From Agrocybe praecox (lineage: Eukaryota; Basidiomycota; Agaricomycetes; Agaricales; Agrocybaceae), in contig OZ024847.1 in NCBI GenBank assembly GCA_964017145.1, positions 2,046,001 to 2,110,000 on the forward strand: a stretch of 64,000 nucleotides of DNA, in the 5' to 3' direction. Below, in pieces: positions 20,172 through 29,280 of this stretch. The translations under genes were made by a program, and so were the position numbers. The notes under the pieces are model-generated. The model saw only the letters and a list, made by a program, of their open reading frames with translations, was not told the DNA's origin and ran no database searches. How positions within the stretch are numbered: the stretch's first letter is position 1; each line of letters opens with the position of its first letter.

Positions 20172-23100
20172 GGTTCACAATGATAGGTTTGTTCTGAATC
20201 GGGAATGCTGGTTCAATATAATCGGAATTGTTTGGGTCTTCAAGGTCCATATCTTTCTCTCCATGTTCGGTGATCTCTGCATCGAGTTGCAGTATCATCT
20301 TGCTATCAAATTCTGTGGAATAGACGAAGCTGGGTGATCGGAACGATTGATGAATTGGTTCTGGTTCCAAAGGTCGATTTCGGAAATACATTTGTGTCAG
20401 GGCATTGCGTCTTGCTGTAGTGAGCTTGGAGATGGCTTCGTCGATAAGTTTAATGTAGCCGATATCAGCGTTTTCAGGTTCTGGAAGAAGACGATAATAA
20501 TCCATGACTAAATCTGTTTGTGGAATATATCGAGGAGAAGAGTAAGGTGGCTGATCGATTGAAATTTCGGAAAGTACAATTTCCTTGTTGTTATTCATGT
20601 TGTTGATCAAAAGCTGGTCATAGTTTGGTGGGGATGGATGATCAATGATATCGAGAGTCTGGGTTGCGTCGATGAAAGGTAAATCAGATGAAAAAGATCC
20701 ACAACATTTGGATGGCTCTGTATCGGCTCCGACGGGTTGGATGGAAGTGGGTTGCTGTTCAGCGTAGAATCTGTCCATCGATGAATGGTTGTCGGTGATG
20801 AGTTCGTTTCCACTGCAATGGTCATCTTGATGTAAAGCTATGATGAAAGATGGCTGGTCCATGCATTCACAATGAATTTCGTCAGAAAAAGCCTGGTAAG
20901 ACGGACTGGCGAGACGGGTAGGCGATTCTTTAGTGTTGAAGGACTCTTCTTTGCTCTGCGTTGGATGCAATGGCGAATGAGTTGGAAGCAATGATGGATA
21001 AAGACAATGGGGACTGTTGCATTGACATGGATGGCAGGAAGGCGATACGAGGATAATCTTCTTGCTTTCACCGCTGTCTCTCTCATCGATATGACCAGAG
21101 GCCATAGGTTGGTCAAGACGATGGTCATCCATATGAATTACCGAACTTCGATCATCCGTCCTAGTACCATCGTCTGGCTGACAGGGACTAATCGGCTCTT
21201 CAGGTTCGATAGTTGTAGTAGTCGTTACGTTGATTCCAGACGCAGGAAAGGTAGTGGATGAAAACTGAGGATTAGACGATAATTGAGAGCCCATGTTAGC
21301 ATTGGAGTGATTGACAGATGCTGATGGGGAGTTAGGCTGTGTGTCTTGAACTGCGCTTTCTTGATCTTGCTCTTCAAATAGACCTTGGATAAATTCTTGT
21401 GATGGCCGCGTAAAGCGAACAAAGGCACTTCCAAATTGACGTGTTCTCGGATAAATTTGGCCATTTGTATTCTTGACAGCCATGGGTAAAATCCATTCTT
21501 CAATGCGATGCGATGATCTGGTTCCATAAGACCTGATTCGATATCCTTGTTCTGCATGAAGGTTGAAGTCGACATATCTTTCGTCTCCATTATCTCGCTG
21601 AATAAGTCCACGAATTGATTCCATTCTGAAAGCTTCATTTTCACCAAGATTGAGTGGTTCGAAAAATTCTGCAATGTCGCTTATGCTGATTAAGTCTGGT
21701 GCTTCTTTGTCTTGTTCCATATTTGGTAATCCTTGTTGTTCTTGTTCCGTTTCGGGTATGTCTTGTTCTCTTTCTGGTACTTCTTGTTGTTCTCCAGTGG
21801 CGTTCGGGTATGGAGTGTTCCGGTCCGTAACAATAAAGGCTGGTGCATAAATAGGACTTTGTTTGTAACCACTTGCTGATAGTCGGTTATTCATTATATC
21901 ATGGAGCCGTTGAACAAGACGTTCGGTTGATGGATTTGTCCTAGTTGTGTCCACACTATTGTCTTCTTGAGTTGGACGTGGCTCTGAATCGATTGTAGAC
22001 GGCATTGAAAAGCGAAATAGTGATGCCATTTCTAAAGTAACCGGAAATTCATTTTCCCATTCAATTGGTGGCGTATCAGGCGTAACTGGGGTATCTGAAT
22101 GGAGTCCATTGATCTGGGGTGCTGAATCAATTGGGGGTTCGAATGACTCATTTTCGCTTGGGAATTCCTGCTCTGCATCTTGGGAAAAACTGGATTCGTC
22201 CATTTCTGGCCTGAGAAATATATGGCGGTGTCTTGCTGGTTCTGGAATCCTAATTTCAAATCCTTCTCTTCGAACAATAAGCGTCGTAGTGGCTTCAAGC
22301 AAATCAGAAAGTTCTGTGATCGGTTCATTCTGGTGCCTTGTCGGTATCATAGATGGTAGAAAATGGGTATTTGGACCAAAAATTTGAACGCCTGCGATTT
22401 GGGATGCATTGTTCATGAATTGATCAAATTCGCCATTGTTGCCTGCAAAATAAAGTATTCTTTCTTCAGAAGGTTCATACGTTTGAGTATCTTCATTGGA
22501 TGGACTGATGATGGATTGCTGGTTATTGATTGGCTGTACATGAAGTGACTCATTGTTGACGATAATTTGGCCAGACGCCTGGAGTTGCTGAATAACTTGC
22601 ACTGCTTCTTCTAGTCGCTCTTCCTCATTTGGGGTTCCAGAAGATTCGTTGTCCTGGACATTGTGAGATTCCTCCGATTCTTGAACTGATTGTATAGCCT
22701 GGCTAAGATAGGAAACTGCTGCTTGTGGAATACTCCGAGACTGGGGCATGGTTTGGTCTCTGATCATGAGTCTATGATTTCGTGAATTGCTGTTGCATTC
22801 CGTAAAAGAAACATAAGTCCCGTCTTCTTGTTCAATGAGGTTGATCAAATTGTCTCTGAACCATGGTCGTCCTAAGAGTACTTCGAATTCGACTCTGTCG
22901 GAAACGTACATGTTGGCATATGTGGCAATTCCTCCAATTTTAACTGGAACATCTTTGATCATTCCCAACATAGTCGAAACGTTTCCATGAATATCACGCA
23001 TAGACAGGATTTCCTTTTCGTCCATTGGAAGGCTCATCATTTGCCATGCACGCTTTGAACAGATATTCTGGGTGGCTCCAGTGTCTAAAATAGCCTGGAA

Positions 23101-23208
23101 TGATGATTCTCCACATTCGACTTGAAGAGTAATAAGCGGTACGTGATGTCGGGAATAGAATGGAGCTGCTAGCGTGACTGCTGGGTAATAGTGTTCATCA
23201 ACTTGAAC
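20155..23208 (-). CDS. family B aspartic protease ORF with a very long low-complexity tail
   Basis: Follows gag in the same frame after a single TGA (23209-23211) with no good ATG before the active site, so it is probably made by read-through or by internal initiation (first ATG at 23040, after the active site). The protease motif is ILDTGATQN about 45 residues in, followed by the second core motif VLLGRPWF. It processes the polyprotein in the particle. The remaining about 850 residues are rich in Q, S, E, P and T and look disordered; I see no known domain there. The ORF ends at 20155 and overlaps the pol ATG by 17 bases in another frame. A tail this long after a gypsy protease is unusual; it may take the place of a linker or carry an accessory function. 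Confidence 0.75.
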   Translation of the reverse strand, partial: VQVDEHYYPAVTLAAPFYSRHHVPLITLQVECGESSFQAILDTGATQNICSKRAWQMMSLPMDEKEILSMRDIHGNVSTMLGMIKDVPVKIGGIATYANMYVSDRVEFEVLLGRPWFRDNLINLIEQEDGTYVSFTECNSNSRNHRLMIRDQTMPQSRSIPQAAVSYLSQAIQSVQESEESHNVQDNESSGTPNEEERLEEAVQVIQQLQASGQIIVNNESLHVQPINNQQSIISPSNEDTQTYEPSEERILYFAGNNGEFDQFMNNASQIAGVQIFGPNTHFLPSMIPTRHQNEPITELSDLLEATTTLIVRREGFEIRIPEPARHRHIFLRPEMDESSFSQDAEQEFPSENESFEPPIDSAPQINGLHSDTPVTPDTPPIEWENEFPVTLEMASLFRFSMPSTIDSEPRPTQEDNSVDTTRTNPSTERLVQRLHDIMNNRLSASGYKQSPIYAPAFIVTDRNTPYPNATGEQQEVPEREQDIPETEQEQQGLPNMEQDKEAPDLISISDIAEFFEPLNLGENEAFRMESIRGLIQRDNGDERYVDFNLHAEQGYRIRSYGTRSSHRIEEWILPMAVKNTNGQIYPRTRQFGSAFVRFTRPSQEFIQGLFEEQDQESAVQDTQPNSPSASVNHSNANMGSQLSSNPQFSSTTFPASGINVTTTTTIEPEEPISPCQPDDGTRTDDRSSVIHMDDHRLDQPMASGHIDERDSGESKKIILVSPSCHPCQCNSPHCLYPSLLPTHSPLHPTQSKEESFNTKESPTRLASPSYQAFSDEIHCECMDQPSFIIALHQDDHCSGNELITDNHSSMDRFYAEQQPTSIQPVGADTEPSKCCGSFSSDLPFIDATQTLDIIDHPSPPNYDQLLINNMNNNKEIVLSEISIDQPPYSSPRYIPQTDLVMDYYRLLPEPENADIGYIKLIDEAISKLTTARRNALTQMYFRNRPLEPEPIHQSFRSPSFVYSTEFDSKMILQLDAEITEHGEKDMDLEDPNNSDYIEPAFPIQNKPIIVNHAIEM

Positions 23209-23211
23209 TCA
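23209..23211 (-). promoter_or_regulatory. in-frame UGA between gag and protease
   Basis: The only stop separating two long frames in the same phase. The next codons are GTT CAA GTT GAT. This arrangement would permit read-through of the kind known for mammalian gammaretroviruses, but no recognised read-through context (such as CTA after the stop) or pseudoknot is obvious. Confidence 0.45.
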
Positions 23212-25362
23212 AATCATGTGAACTTGAACGTCTGGGACTTCCATGAGAGCCTTGGGTACGTTTCCCATAGCTTTGACTCGAATAAGATCTGAGAAATCTC
23301 CTGTAACTTCTCGGTTTGCAATTCCAAGTATTTCCTTGACGGAAAGATTGACTGGAGCATGAAGAACTTTGTCGATGACTTTCTGCTTGTCCACTTGCTG
23401 ACTAATGACTGTGCCACGAGGCTGTGGTGCTGCACGTTTGACTGTGGGTTTCTCTTTGGAATTCTTGGAAATGTCTTCCATAATTTGATCATCATCGTAT
23501 GGATTGAATTCAACAGACTTTTTCCCAGTGGAGTTGGTGATCGGTGATGGATTTGATGGTTGCTTGGAAACAGGGACTGGGGGATTGTTCGGTACCGAAG
23601 AAGTTCTTTGTTCCGGAATAGAAACAACAGTTGGCACATTCGTGGTTGAGCGAATCGGTTCCTTTCCTTTAGCTTCAGTCCTTTTGCTCTTAATTGCTGC
23701 GGGCTCATTGATATTGTCCTTCATCACTTGTCTTCTTGCTGCTCTTGACTTTCTGGCATCGGTATCACGTTCAGCAGCATAAATCTCCTCGATATCATTG
23801 ATAAACGCAACATCCTCTTCGTCTTCATCCTCTTCGTTGCTTGGTTCCACAACATTGACATTATAAACTTCTTCAACTCGAGTAGCATATTGGGAAGAAC
23901 TTGGCCTTTTCAAGATGGAGGTCGGGAAGAATCCTACTGCAAGATTGGTCGTTGCGACAGGCGCAGATGGAGGTGGAGTAATTCGTTTGATTGCTTGAAC
24001 TAGCGTTTCATTCTGATTGCGATAGATTGCGGTTCCATTGCTCATCATATAGCGACCAAATGGATCTCTGGTGATAGTTCCTTTGCTGATATATTCTGCT
24101 AAAACAGAACACTGATTCATTCCATGTCCTTTCTGTCCGCAACCGTAACAGGTCATTTCATTGAAAGAAGGTCGTGGCTGCCTCATGGGACGCTGCAGAG
24201 ACTGCTTTTGTTGGCTCTGAATACTTGGAGCTGCTGGTTGTGCTGGTGGCATTCCTGGAGGTGGACGTGTAGCTGCCATGAAAGCGGGTGCAACAAGAAT
24301 GCTGACAAGACTGGGATCAAGCTTGACAACTCTGAGGTACGCAACAGCATATTCCGAATCTTTTATGTTGAGTTGGCTCATCTTGCGGATTAATACATCT
24401 AGCTCATCATCCTTGAGCGCTTTATCTTGCTCCCTTCGAAGTTCTTCAAAGATGGGACGAGATTCAGCTGCTGACATTAGAGGACGTTCTTGTTTGAATT
24501 CGTCTTGACGTGTTCGTGTTTGGGGAAGGAGTGATCCTATCGCTTTCTTCAAGTCTTCCAATTGAAAGAGATCTTCCTTCTCTTCTTTTGGGACAAGCGA
24601 CGCCAATGGAAGTGCTGCTGGATTATCAAATACTCCAACATCAAACCGATCTCTTTTAAAGAGATGTTCAACAGCCGTAACAACTTCAGCGAATGGATAT
24701 GGAGACGTTGGATCAAGATTACGATTGAGAAGGAGCATCTTGGATTCGACCATTGGACGTAAAGATGTATTGATTCCTAGCCAGAAATATTGATTGAATT
24801 CGTTCTGGGATATCTTGGATTGATTGAGAAGCCATCCTGCAATTCGAAGATATTGTCGTTGGTATGTCTTGAATTCATCGAGTGTACGAAGAGGCTCATT
24901 GGATTGTTGGTGTGCATAAGCACGAAGTGATGCAAGCATAAATTTCTGAGACGCACGATCAGCGTCAAAAAGCTTGAGCATATTTGTTCGAAGTGCTGTC
25001 CAGTCGCGTTGATAGTATTCTTGCATTCCTTCAATGATTTCTTTGGTAGGGCGATTGCAATAGGCGTGCATAAACTTGGTCTTTTCGGCATCAGTGGTGA
25101 CGTTAAAATGTGTGAAAAGATATTCGCAATGGTCAAGGAAGGTTTCGACTTCAGACCAATGACCGGTAAACTTGGGGGCTGATGCGGTTCCTGGGATTGG
25201 CATTTCTGCAGAACTACGTTGAACTGTGGTTATAGTTGCCATTGTAGGCGCTTGAATAGGAACTTGAGGATTGGATGTCTGAGGCTGAGCTGTAGGTGCA
25301 GGTACAGTTGCAGATGCAGCTGCTGGGGGATTGGTAGGTGGTGTGGTGGGATTGTTTGGCAT
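23209..25362 (-). CDS. gag: family B Gag, 717 aa
   Basis: Capsid and nucleocapsid precursor that packages the retroelement RNA. I choose the ATG at 25362 because it lies directly after the LTR; the frame also stays open 16 codons upstream into the LTR. The N-terminus is P/T/A-rich. The capsid-like helical part spans about residues 60-240 (KFTGHWSEVETFLDHCEYLF, FKTYQRQYLRIAGWL). A CCHC zinc knuckle lies at about residues 405-418 (CYGCGQKGHGMNQC). The C-terminal third is charged and low complexity. The frame ends HMI-stop at 23209-23211, and the protease follows in the same frame. Confidence 0.88.
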   Translation of the reverse strand: MPNNPTTPPTNPPAAASATVPAPTAQPQTSNPQVPIQAPTMATITTVQRSSAEMPIPGTASAPKFTGHWSEVETFLDHCEYLFTHFNVTTDAEKTKFMHAYCNRPTKEIIEGMQEYYQRDWTALRTNMLKLFDADRASQKFMLASLRAYAHQQSNEPLRTLDEFKTYQRQYLRIAGWLLNQSKISQNEFNQYFWLGINTSLRPMVESKMLLLNRNLDPTSPYPFAEVVTAVEHLFKRDRFDVGVFDNPAALPLASLVPKEEKEDLFQLEDLKKAIGSLLPQTRTRQDEFKQERPLMSAAESRPIFEELRREQDKALKDDELDVLIRKMSQLNIKDSEYAVAYLRVVKLDPSLVSILVAPAFMAATRPPPGMPPAQPAAPSIQSQQKQSLQRPMRQPRPSFNEMTCYGCGQKGHGMNQCSVLAEYISKGTITRDPFGRYMMSNGTAIYRNQNETLVQAIKRITPPPSAPVATTNLAVGFFPTSILKRPSSSQYATRVEEVYNVNVVEPSNEEDEDEEDVAFINDIEEIYAAERDTDARKSRAARRQVMKDNINEPAAIKSKRTEAKGKEPIRSTTNVPTVVSIPEQRTSSVPNNPPVPVSKQPSNPSPITNSTGKKSVEFNPYDDDQIMEDISKNSKEKPTVKRAAPQPRGTVISQQVDKQKVIDKVLHAPVNLSVKEILGIANREVTGDFSDLIRVKAMGNVPKALMEVPDVQVHMI

Positions 25363-27055
25363 TGAGAATGATAAGTTCTGTCGGTGATTTATGCTTTGAC
25401 AATCACACAAAACACAACCAACAACAAAATCCAGAGAAAGAGTGGGCTAGACCTAGATAAGACGACTCTCTCCCTGTGAGTTCGGGGGTGGGAATAAAGT
25501 TACTTCGTTCCTAAGAATGGTTTGTTAGTGTAAAGATCGTATAGGTTTAAGGGTTTGTGATGAGCTTTTGTCCTAGACAAAAGTTTGAGATCGAATAAGA
25601 GAGTAGAATTCAAAGTGAACATATTCCACTTTGAAATCAGAGTAAACGTCGAAAAGGAAGAGAATAATTGAAGCTTGGAACGTTTTCCAAGCTATAGAAT
25701 TGACTGCTGAAACTGAGGATTGACTGAATGAATACTGAACTGAAAGATAACTGCTTGAATCGGTACAATTGTCCTATGAAAGGGGTGTACTTCTTGTCTA
25801 CTTTACAGGATCTAACTAGCTTTTATACTACAAATCCTGCAAGGCATGAGTAATCGATGGTAAGTAAGGTTGAAACGAATGACAAAGAATAAGGGGTTAA
25901 ATGAATAGGCTGACTGAGCGAGTGAGTCAGGAATGACAAAGGAATGGGTTGAAACGATGGAAAAGAAGGAGAAAACTGTCCATCGATCGATGAAATGACT
26001 AAGAAATGAATAAGAATGAGTAATAAATAAATAAAAAAGTTGACTAATGCGCAGCGAAGAATGACCAAGCATGTCTTCTTGAATGATAAATCGATTATAG
26101 TTGACTTGACGATTAGTGAAATCGACGGATGGAAGGAATCGAGCTATTTCCAGCTGATGGATTGCTATATTTGGCGGATGTAACCTTAGTGTAGCCGCGT
26201 TGTTGATGTATCAGTTCCCGTGACTCATAGTGACTCGTGATAGGCATGTGACATCGAATCATGTGTTTGGAATGATGGTTGCACAGCCGCTTGATAGCCT
26301 GGGCTTTGCATGATGTCATCGAAGTCTTTTAATAGAATAGATGGGATGCGACGGATTTAGATAAGTGGTGAATATGCTGTGCCGTTGTGTGATATAAGCG
26401 TAGGCATATCTTATCTTCTGTGTGATGCTGAGGGACACTTGTGATCGTGGAATAGCAATGCGTGGCCTTGTGAATAATGCTGGTGCCGAACTTCTGGTTG
26501 TCGATACTGCGAAAACTATGATTCCTCGTTCGTAATGCACGATTTCCTCGAGGCGAATGATTTTGGGCGTGTCGTCCGGCTGAATTCTGTATGTGAAACT
26601 GATGGTATCTCCTTCTTGAAAAATATGATCCTCCGTGTAATGTGTTGCTAACCAATTTTCGCAATTTTCGCTCGCATCAAAAACTCCGGCAATTTGAATG
26701 AATGGATATATTGACGCTTTATTGATTTTTTGAGGTCCGTAGGAATTGACGACATCCTTGGATTGTTGAACAAAGGAAACAAGGGAAGTGGAAGACATTT
26801 GGTAGATTTGAACGCGTAAGACAATGAACGTTGAGAGGAAGGAGTGATTTGTCTTGGATCGTGGCGACGGTTTCATGACTTTAGCCTAGACTGAATAGAT
26901 TTCGGAAGAATTGGTGCCTTAATGTTGCGATAGAGCCGTGATGGGAAATTAAAATGGAGAATACAAAAAAGGAAATATTGAAATTTAAAAATAAACAAAT
27001 GATCTCTTATGCAATTTCAGGTTCGTTCATGTTCAATCAAATATGACGCATGACA
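25363..27055 (-). repeat. family B 5' LTR (Z), 1693 bp
   Basis: Begins TGTCATGCG at 27055 in element sense. It matches LTR Y up to CACCGACAGAA; the last 16 bases before the gag ATG (25363-25378) differ at about half of the positions. If the LTR instead ends at CACCGACA (25379), the 16 bases belong to the leader. TATA box inverted at 25820-25827. Confidence 0.85.
26316..26876 (-). CDS. LTR-internal ORF, 186 aa (copy in LTR Z)
   Basis: Same protein as encoded at 15453-16013. In the 5' LTR it lies upstream of the inferred transcription start, so it would need its own promoter to be expressed. Confidence 0.38.
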   Translation of the reverse strand: MKPSPRSKTNHSFLSTFIVLRVQIYQMSSTSLVSFVQQSKDVVNSYGPQKINKASIYPFIQIAGVFDASENCENWLATHYTEDHIFQEGDTISFTYRIQPDDTPKIIRLEEIVHYERGIIVFAVSTTRSSAPALFTRPRIAIPRSQVSLSITQKIRYAYAYITQRHSIFTTYLNPSHPIYSIKRLR

Positions 27056-27059
27056 CTGT

Positions 27060-27128
27060 GTGAGTCTAAGACTTGATTCTTTTGTAGATCTAGTGTTTTC
27101 CCGACGACTCTTGTCGTTGGGGTTTTCA
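27060..27128 (+). repeat. family A 3' LTR, right part
   Basis: Continues the LTR interrupted at 14499 and ends in GGGGTTTTCA at 27128, as in the copy ending at 8940. Non-transposon sequence of the array begins after it. Confidence 0.8.
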
Positions 27129-28591
27129 GTTGGAGGCTCTCATGAAAGATAGGTCTGTAACTCACAAGAATGTACAGGAAAGCCAAAAGAAGCTATACCA
27201 TTGCCTGGTTGCCTTGCGTTATCAGGGCACTGCAACCGATTCCGTCTTACTTGACTCTTGAGTCCTAGATCCATCGCATCTTCCTCTCGTTGGGGTTTTC
27301 GCATTTCCTCCCAGCACTCCACGCACCACTCCAAAGGACCTCACTAGCACTGATCATCCAGCCTCTTGACATAGGTGGTGGTGTATGAGCAAATATTGCG
27401 TCTTCCCTCGGTAATTAACCTATAGCCGCTGGCACCGTGCCCCCTTAACGCGATATTTAACATATTTCGATGTCTTAAAATCACATATACTCACATATTT
27501 CTCAACCTAGAACCACCAATCGTCTTGAACTTTCGAAAGGACGTCAGAAGTCGTTCCCTATGCCTGCAAGACCCACTCGTTGCTAGATTCGATGTGTAGG
27601 TCGATAAACGCCGGGCTCGTTCAACATATGTACGTGTCAAGCGAGACCTGTTATGGCGGGACCTGTTCAAAGCTGGCCTCTACGCCGTCGATGGGGTATA
27701 GTACATGTCCAAGCGGTACTGAAGTGTGCTGTGTATGTACACTGGGGGTGATGTGGGTAGGTGCATACGAGCTTCTTACTGAAGCTGATGACAAGGTTGA
27801 ACTATAATGTAGGGTACAGGAGTAAGAGTTTAAACATACCAACACGACCTCTCCTTAACCCCACCCTCTAGATACATTGGATTGAAATATCGACTGAGCC
27901 CAAAGATAACCATGGTACCAATGACCCTCCACATACTGTGACTAACGAACAGAAAGAGATTAGAGACAAGTTCAATAAATCGGTAGGCAAACTTACGAAA
28001 TTATGCATCTCTTTACGCTCTTCTTGTTTATGCAGCCCGAAATTTCCTTCGTGTCCGGTACCGCGATAACGAGAATGGTTGAACTACGAAAGTAAAAGAA
28101 TCTGGAGGAATGATAATAAGTATATATATGCATTCAACCGGGATATTTCTTACAGTGCTGGTCCCTAGATGGCATAACTTCACGCCAGCCACAACCGAAA
28201 TCGATACCCGTTCGTCAAGATAAGGAGGGAAAAGGGGGGTCTGGAAGGGCGGATGGATGTGAGTGGAGTGGCATAGCAAGGAGGAAAAAAGCCACTCACT
28301 GGTTGAGGAGTGTTCACAAGTAGAGTGTGGCAGCAGTTCCAAGTGGCTCATGAAGCGGCCTCGATCGCGTTCTTGGAATTTGAGATCATGTTCCTGGAGC
28401 TGGTACGAAACACGCAGAGGTTGGCGATGGGAAAAGAGAGTAAACATGGGACTCACCAGTCCATATATTCTCAAAAAATAAGACCCCGACTCATTCTCTG
28501 CCAGCCATGTCACGTGTCGATCCACAAAGCTCCAAAATTCGCATCATTGAGCTTAGGTCCAAGTGAACAAGCGGTGAGCGGAGAAATTCAC
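27129..28591 (-). pseudogene. decayed minus-strand gene remnants, array unit 1
   Basis: Contains stretches that recur around 35.9-37.5, 50.5-52.5, 55.9-56.6 and 62.9-64.0 kb: a fragment RRNRLQCPDNARQPG (27140-27334), a segment at 27650-27850, and exon-like pieces at 28028-28525 with splice-like GTAAGAAATATCC and GTGAGTGGC sites. The reading frame differs between copies and no copy joins cleanly. I therefore treat them as remnants of a formerly spliced gene of unknown function, with one hydrophobic segment (VRTILVIAVPD-like). Confidence 0.4.
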
Positions 28592-29170
28592 AGAAGAGAT
28601 AGAATCTGTGAATTGGAAATTCCGGCTCGTAATGTTTGCACGAGTCCGGCGGCCTCTTTCAGCACAACGTTGATCATTCTGCTCGCCCTCATTCGAAAAG
28701 GAACTGGACGACGATAGGATAATATGTAAATATGTACATAAGTATTAAGAAGTAGTATAATAAGTTTTACTGACCTCAGTCATAATAAATTTGACTGAGG
28801 AAAGGCCACTGTGTGTGCTGATGGGTAGTAGGAATAGAAAATCAGGTTTAGACTAAAGAAAATTATTCCGTCGTCCACAGAAAAAAAAAAGGTGGACGAC
28901 GGAGTCTGCACGTGATGGGCGCGTACAACAACACGCATGCTTTTTGTTGTCCGCGTGAGGCACTAATGTACTAGGTGAGTACATATCTAACAAGAGGTTA
29001 AAGTTAGAGGTTAGGGCGGATTCAGGAAGGCGGGCTCCGTGTCAGCCGCTTGAGCGATGTTTCAATTGTCTGTACAAACCACCGGTTATTGCAATTGCCG
29101 CCGTACCGCCGGACTGATTGCCGGGCATTCCGAGCCGGAATTTCCATTATACAGATGTCCTCGCAGAAGA
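28592..29170. mobile_element. MITE F (567 bp) with TIRs, in unit 1 only
   Basis: The homologous sequence at 56.70-56.75 kb lacks this segment, giving an empty site. The insert (28598-29164) is bounded by AGAAGA at 28592-28597 and 29165-29170. Inverted ends share GGAAATTCCGGCTCG (28615-28629, inverted at 29131-29145) and extend to about 50 bp ending AGTCCGGCGG. Two perfect internal hairpins lie at 28774-28800 (CCTCAGTCA stem) and 28868-28902 (CCGTCGTCCAC stem around an A-run). There is no transposase gene. Confidence 0.78.
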
Positions 29171-29202
29171 CGGACTAATTTCGGAATGGATAGCTTCAAT
29201 GC

Positions 29203-29280
29203 CGAACGATCACGCGACTTCATTCGGATTTCTCCGTTACGCGTCGCGTAGCCAAGGCCGAGCCTTATCTGAGACAATTT
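29203..29280 (+). repeat. ACGCGT-rich conserved block, copy 1
   Basis: Holds TCACGCGACTT, TCCGTTACGCGTCGCG and AGGCCGAGCCTTA. The same block occurs at 37563, 52602 and 56768, always between the minus-strand remnants and the region leading to a TPR gene, and a rearranged inverted version lies at about 39050-39095. Confidence 0.7.

Larger units (their letters stand above)
14500..27055 (-). mobile_element. complete Ty3/gypsy retrotransposon, family B (12.56 kb)
   Basis: LTRs of 1693 bp at both ends, in minus orientation, with TG...CA ends and a 4-bp target duplication. The order on the minus strand is gag (25362-23209), protease ORF (23208-20155) and pol with RT, RNase H and integrase (20171-16317). 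Integrase after RNase H places it in Ty3/gypsy. The LTRs agree along the parts I compared except for the last 16 bases, so insertion was very recent. It landed inside an existing family A LTR, so it is younger than that copy. Confidence 0.92.
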
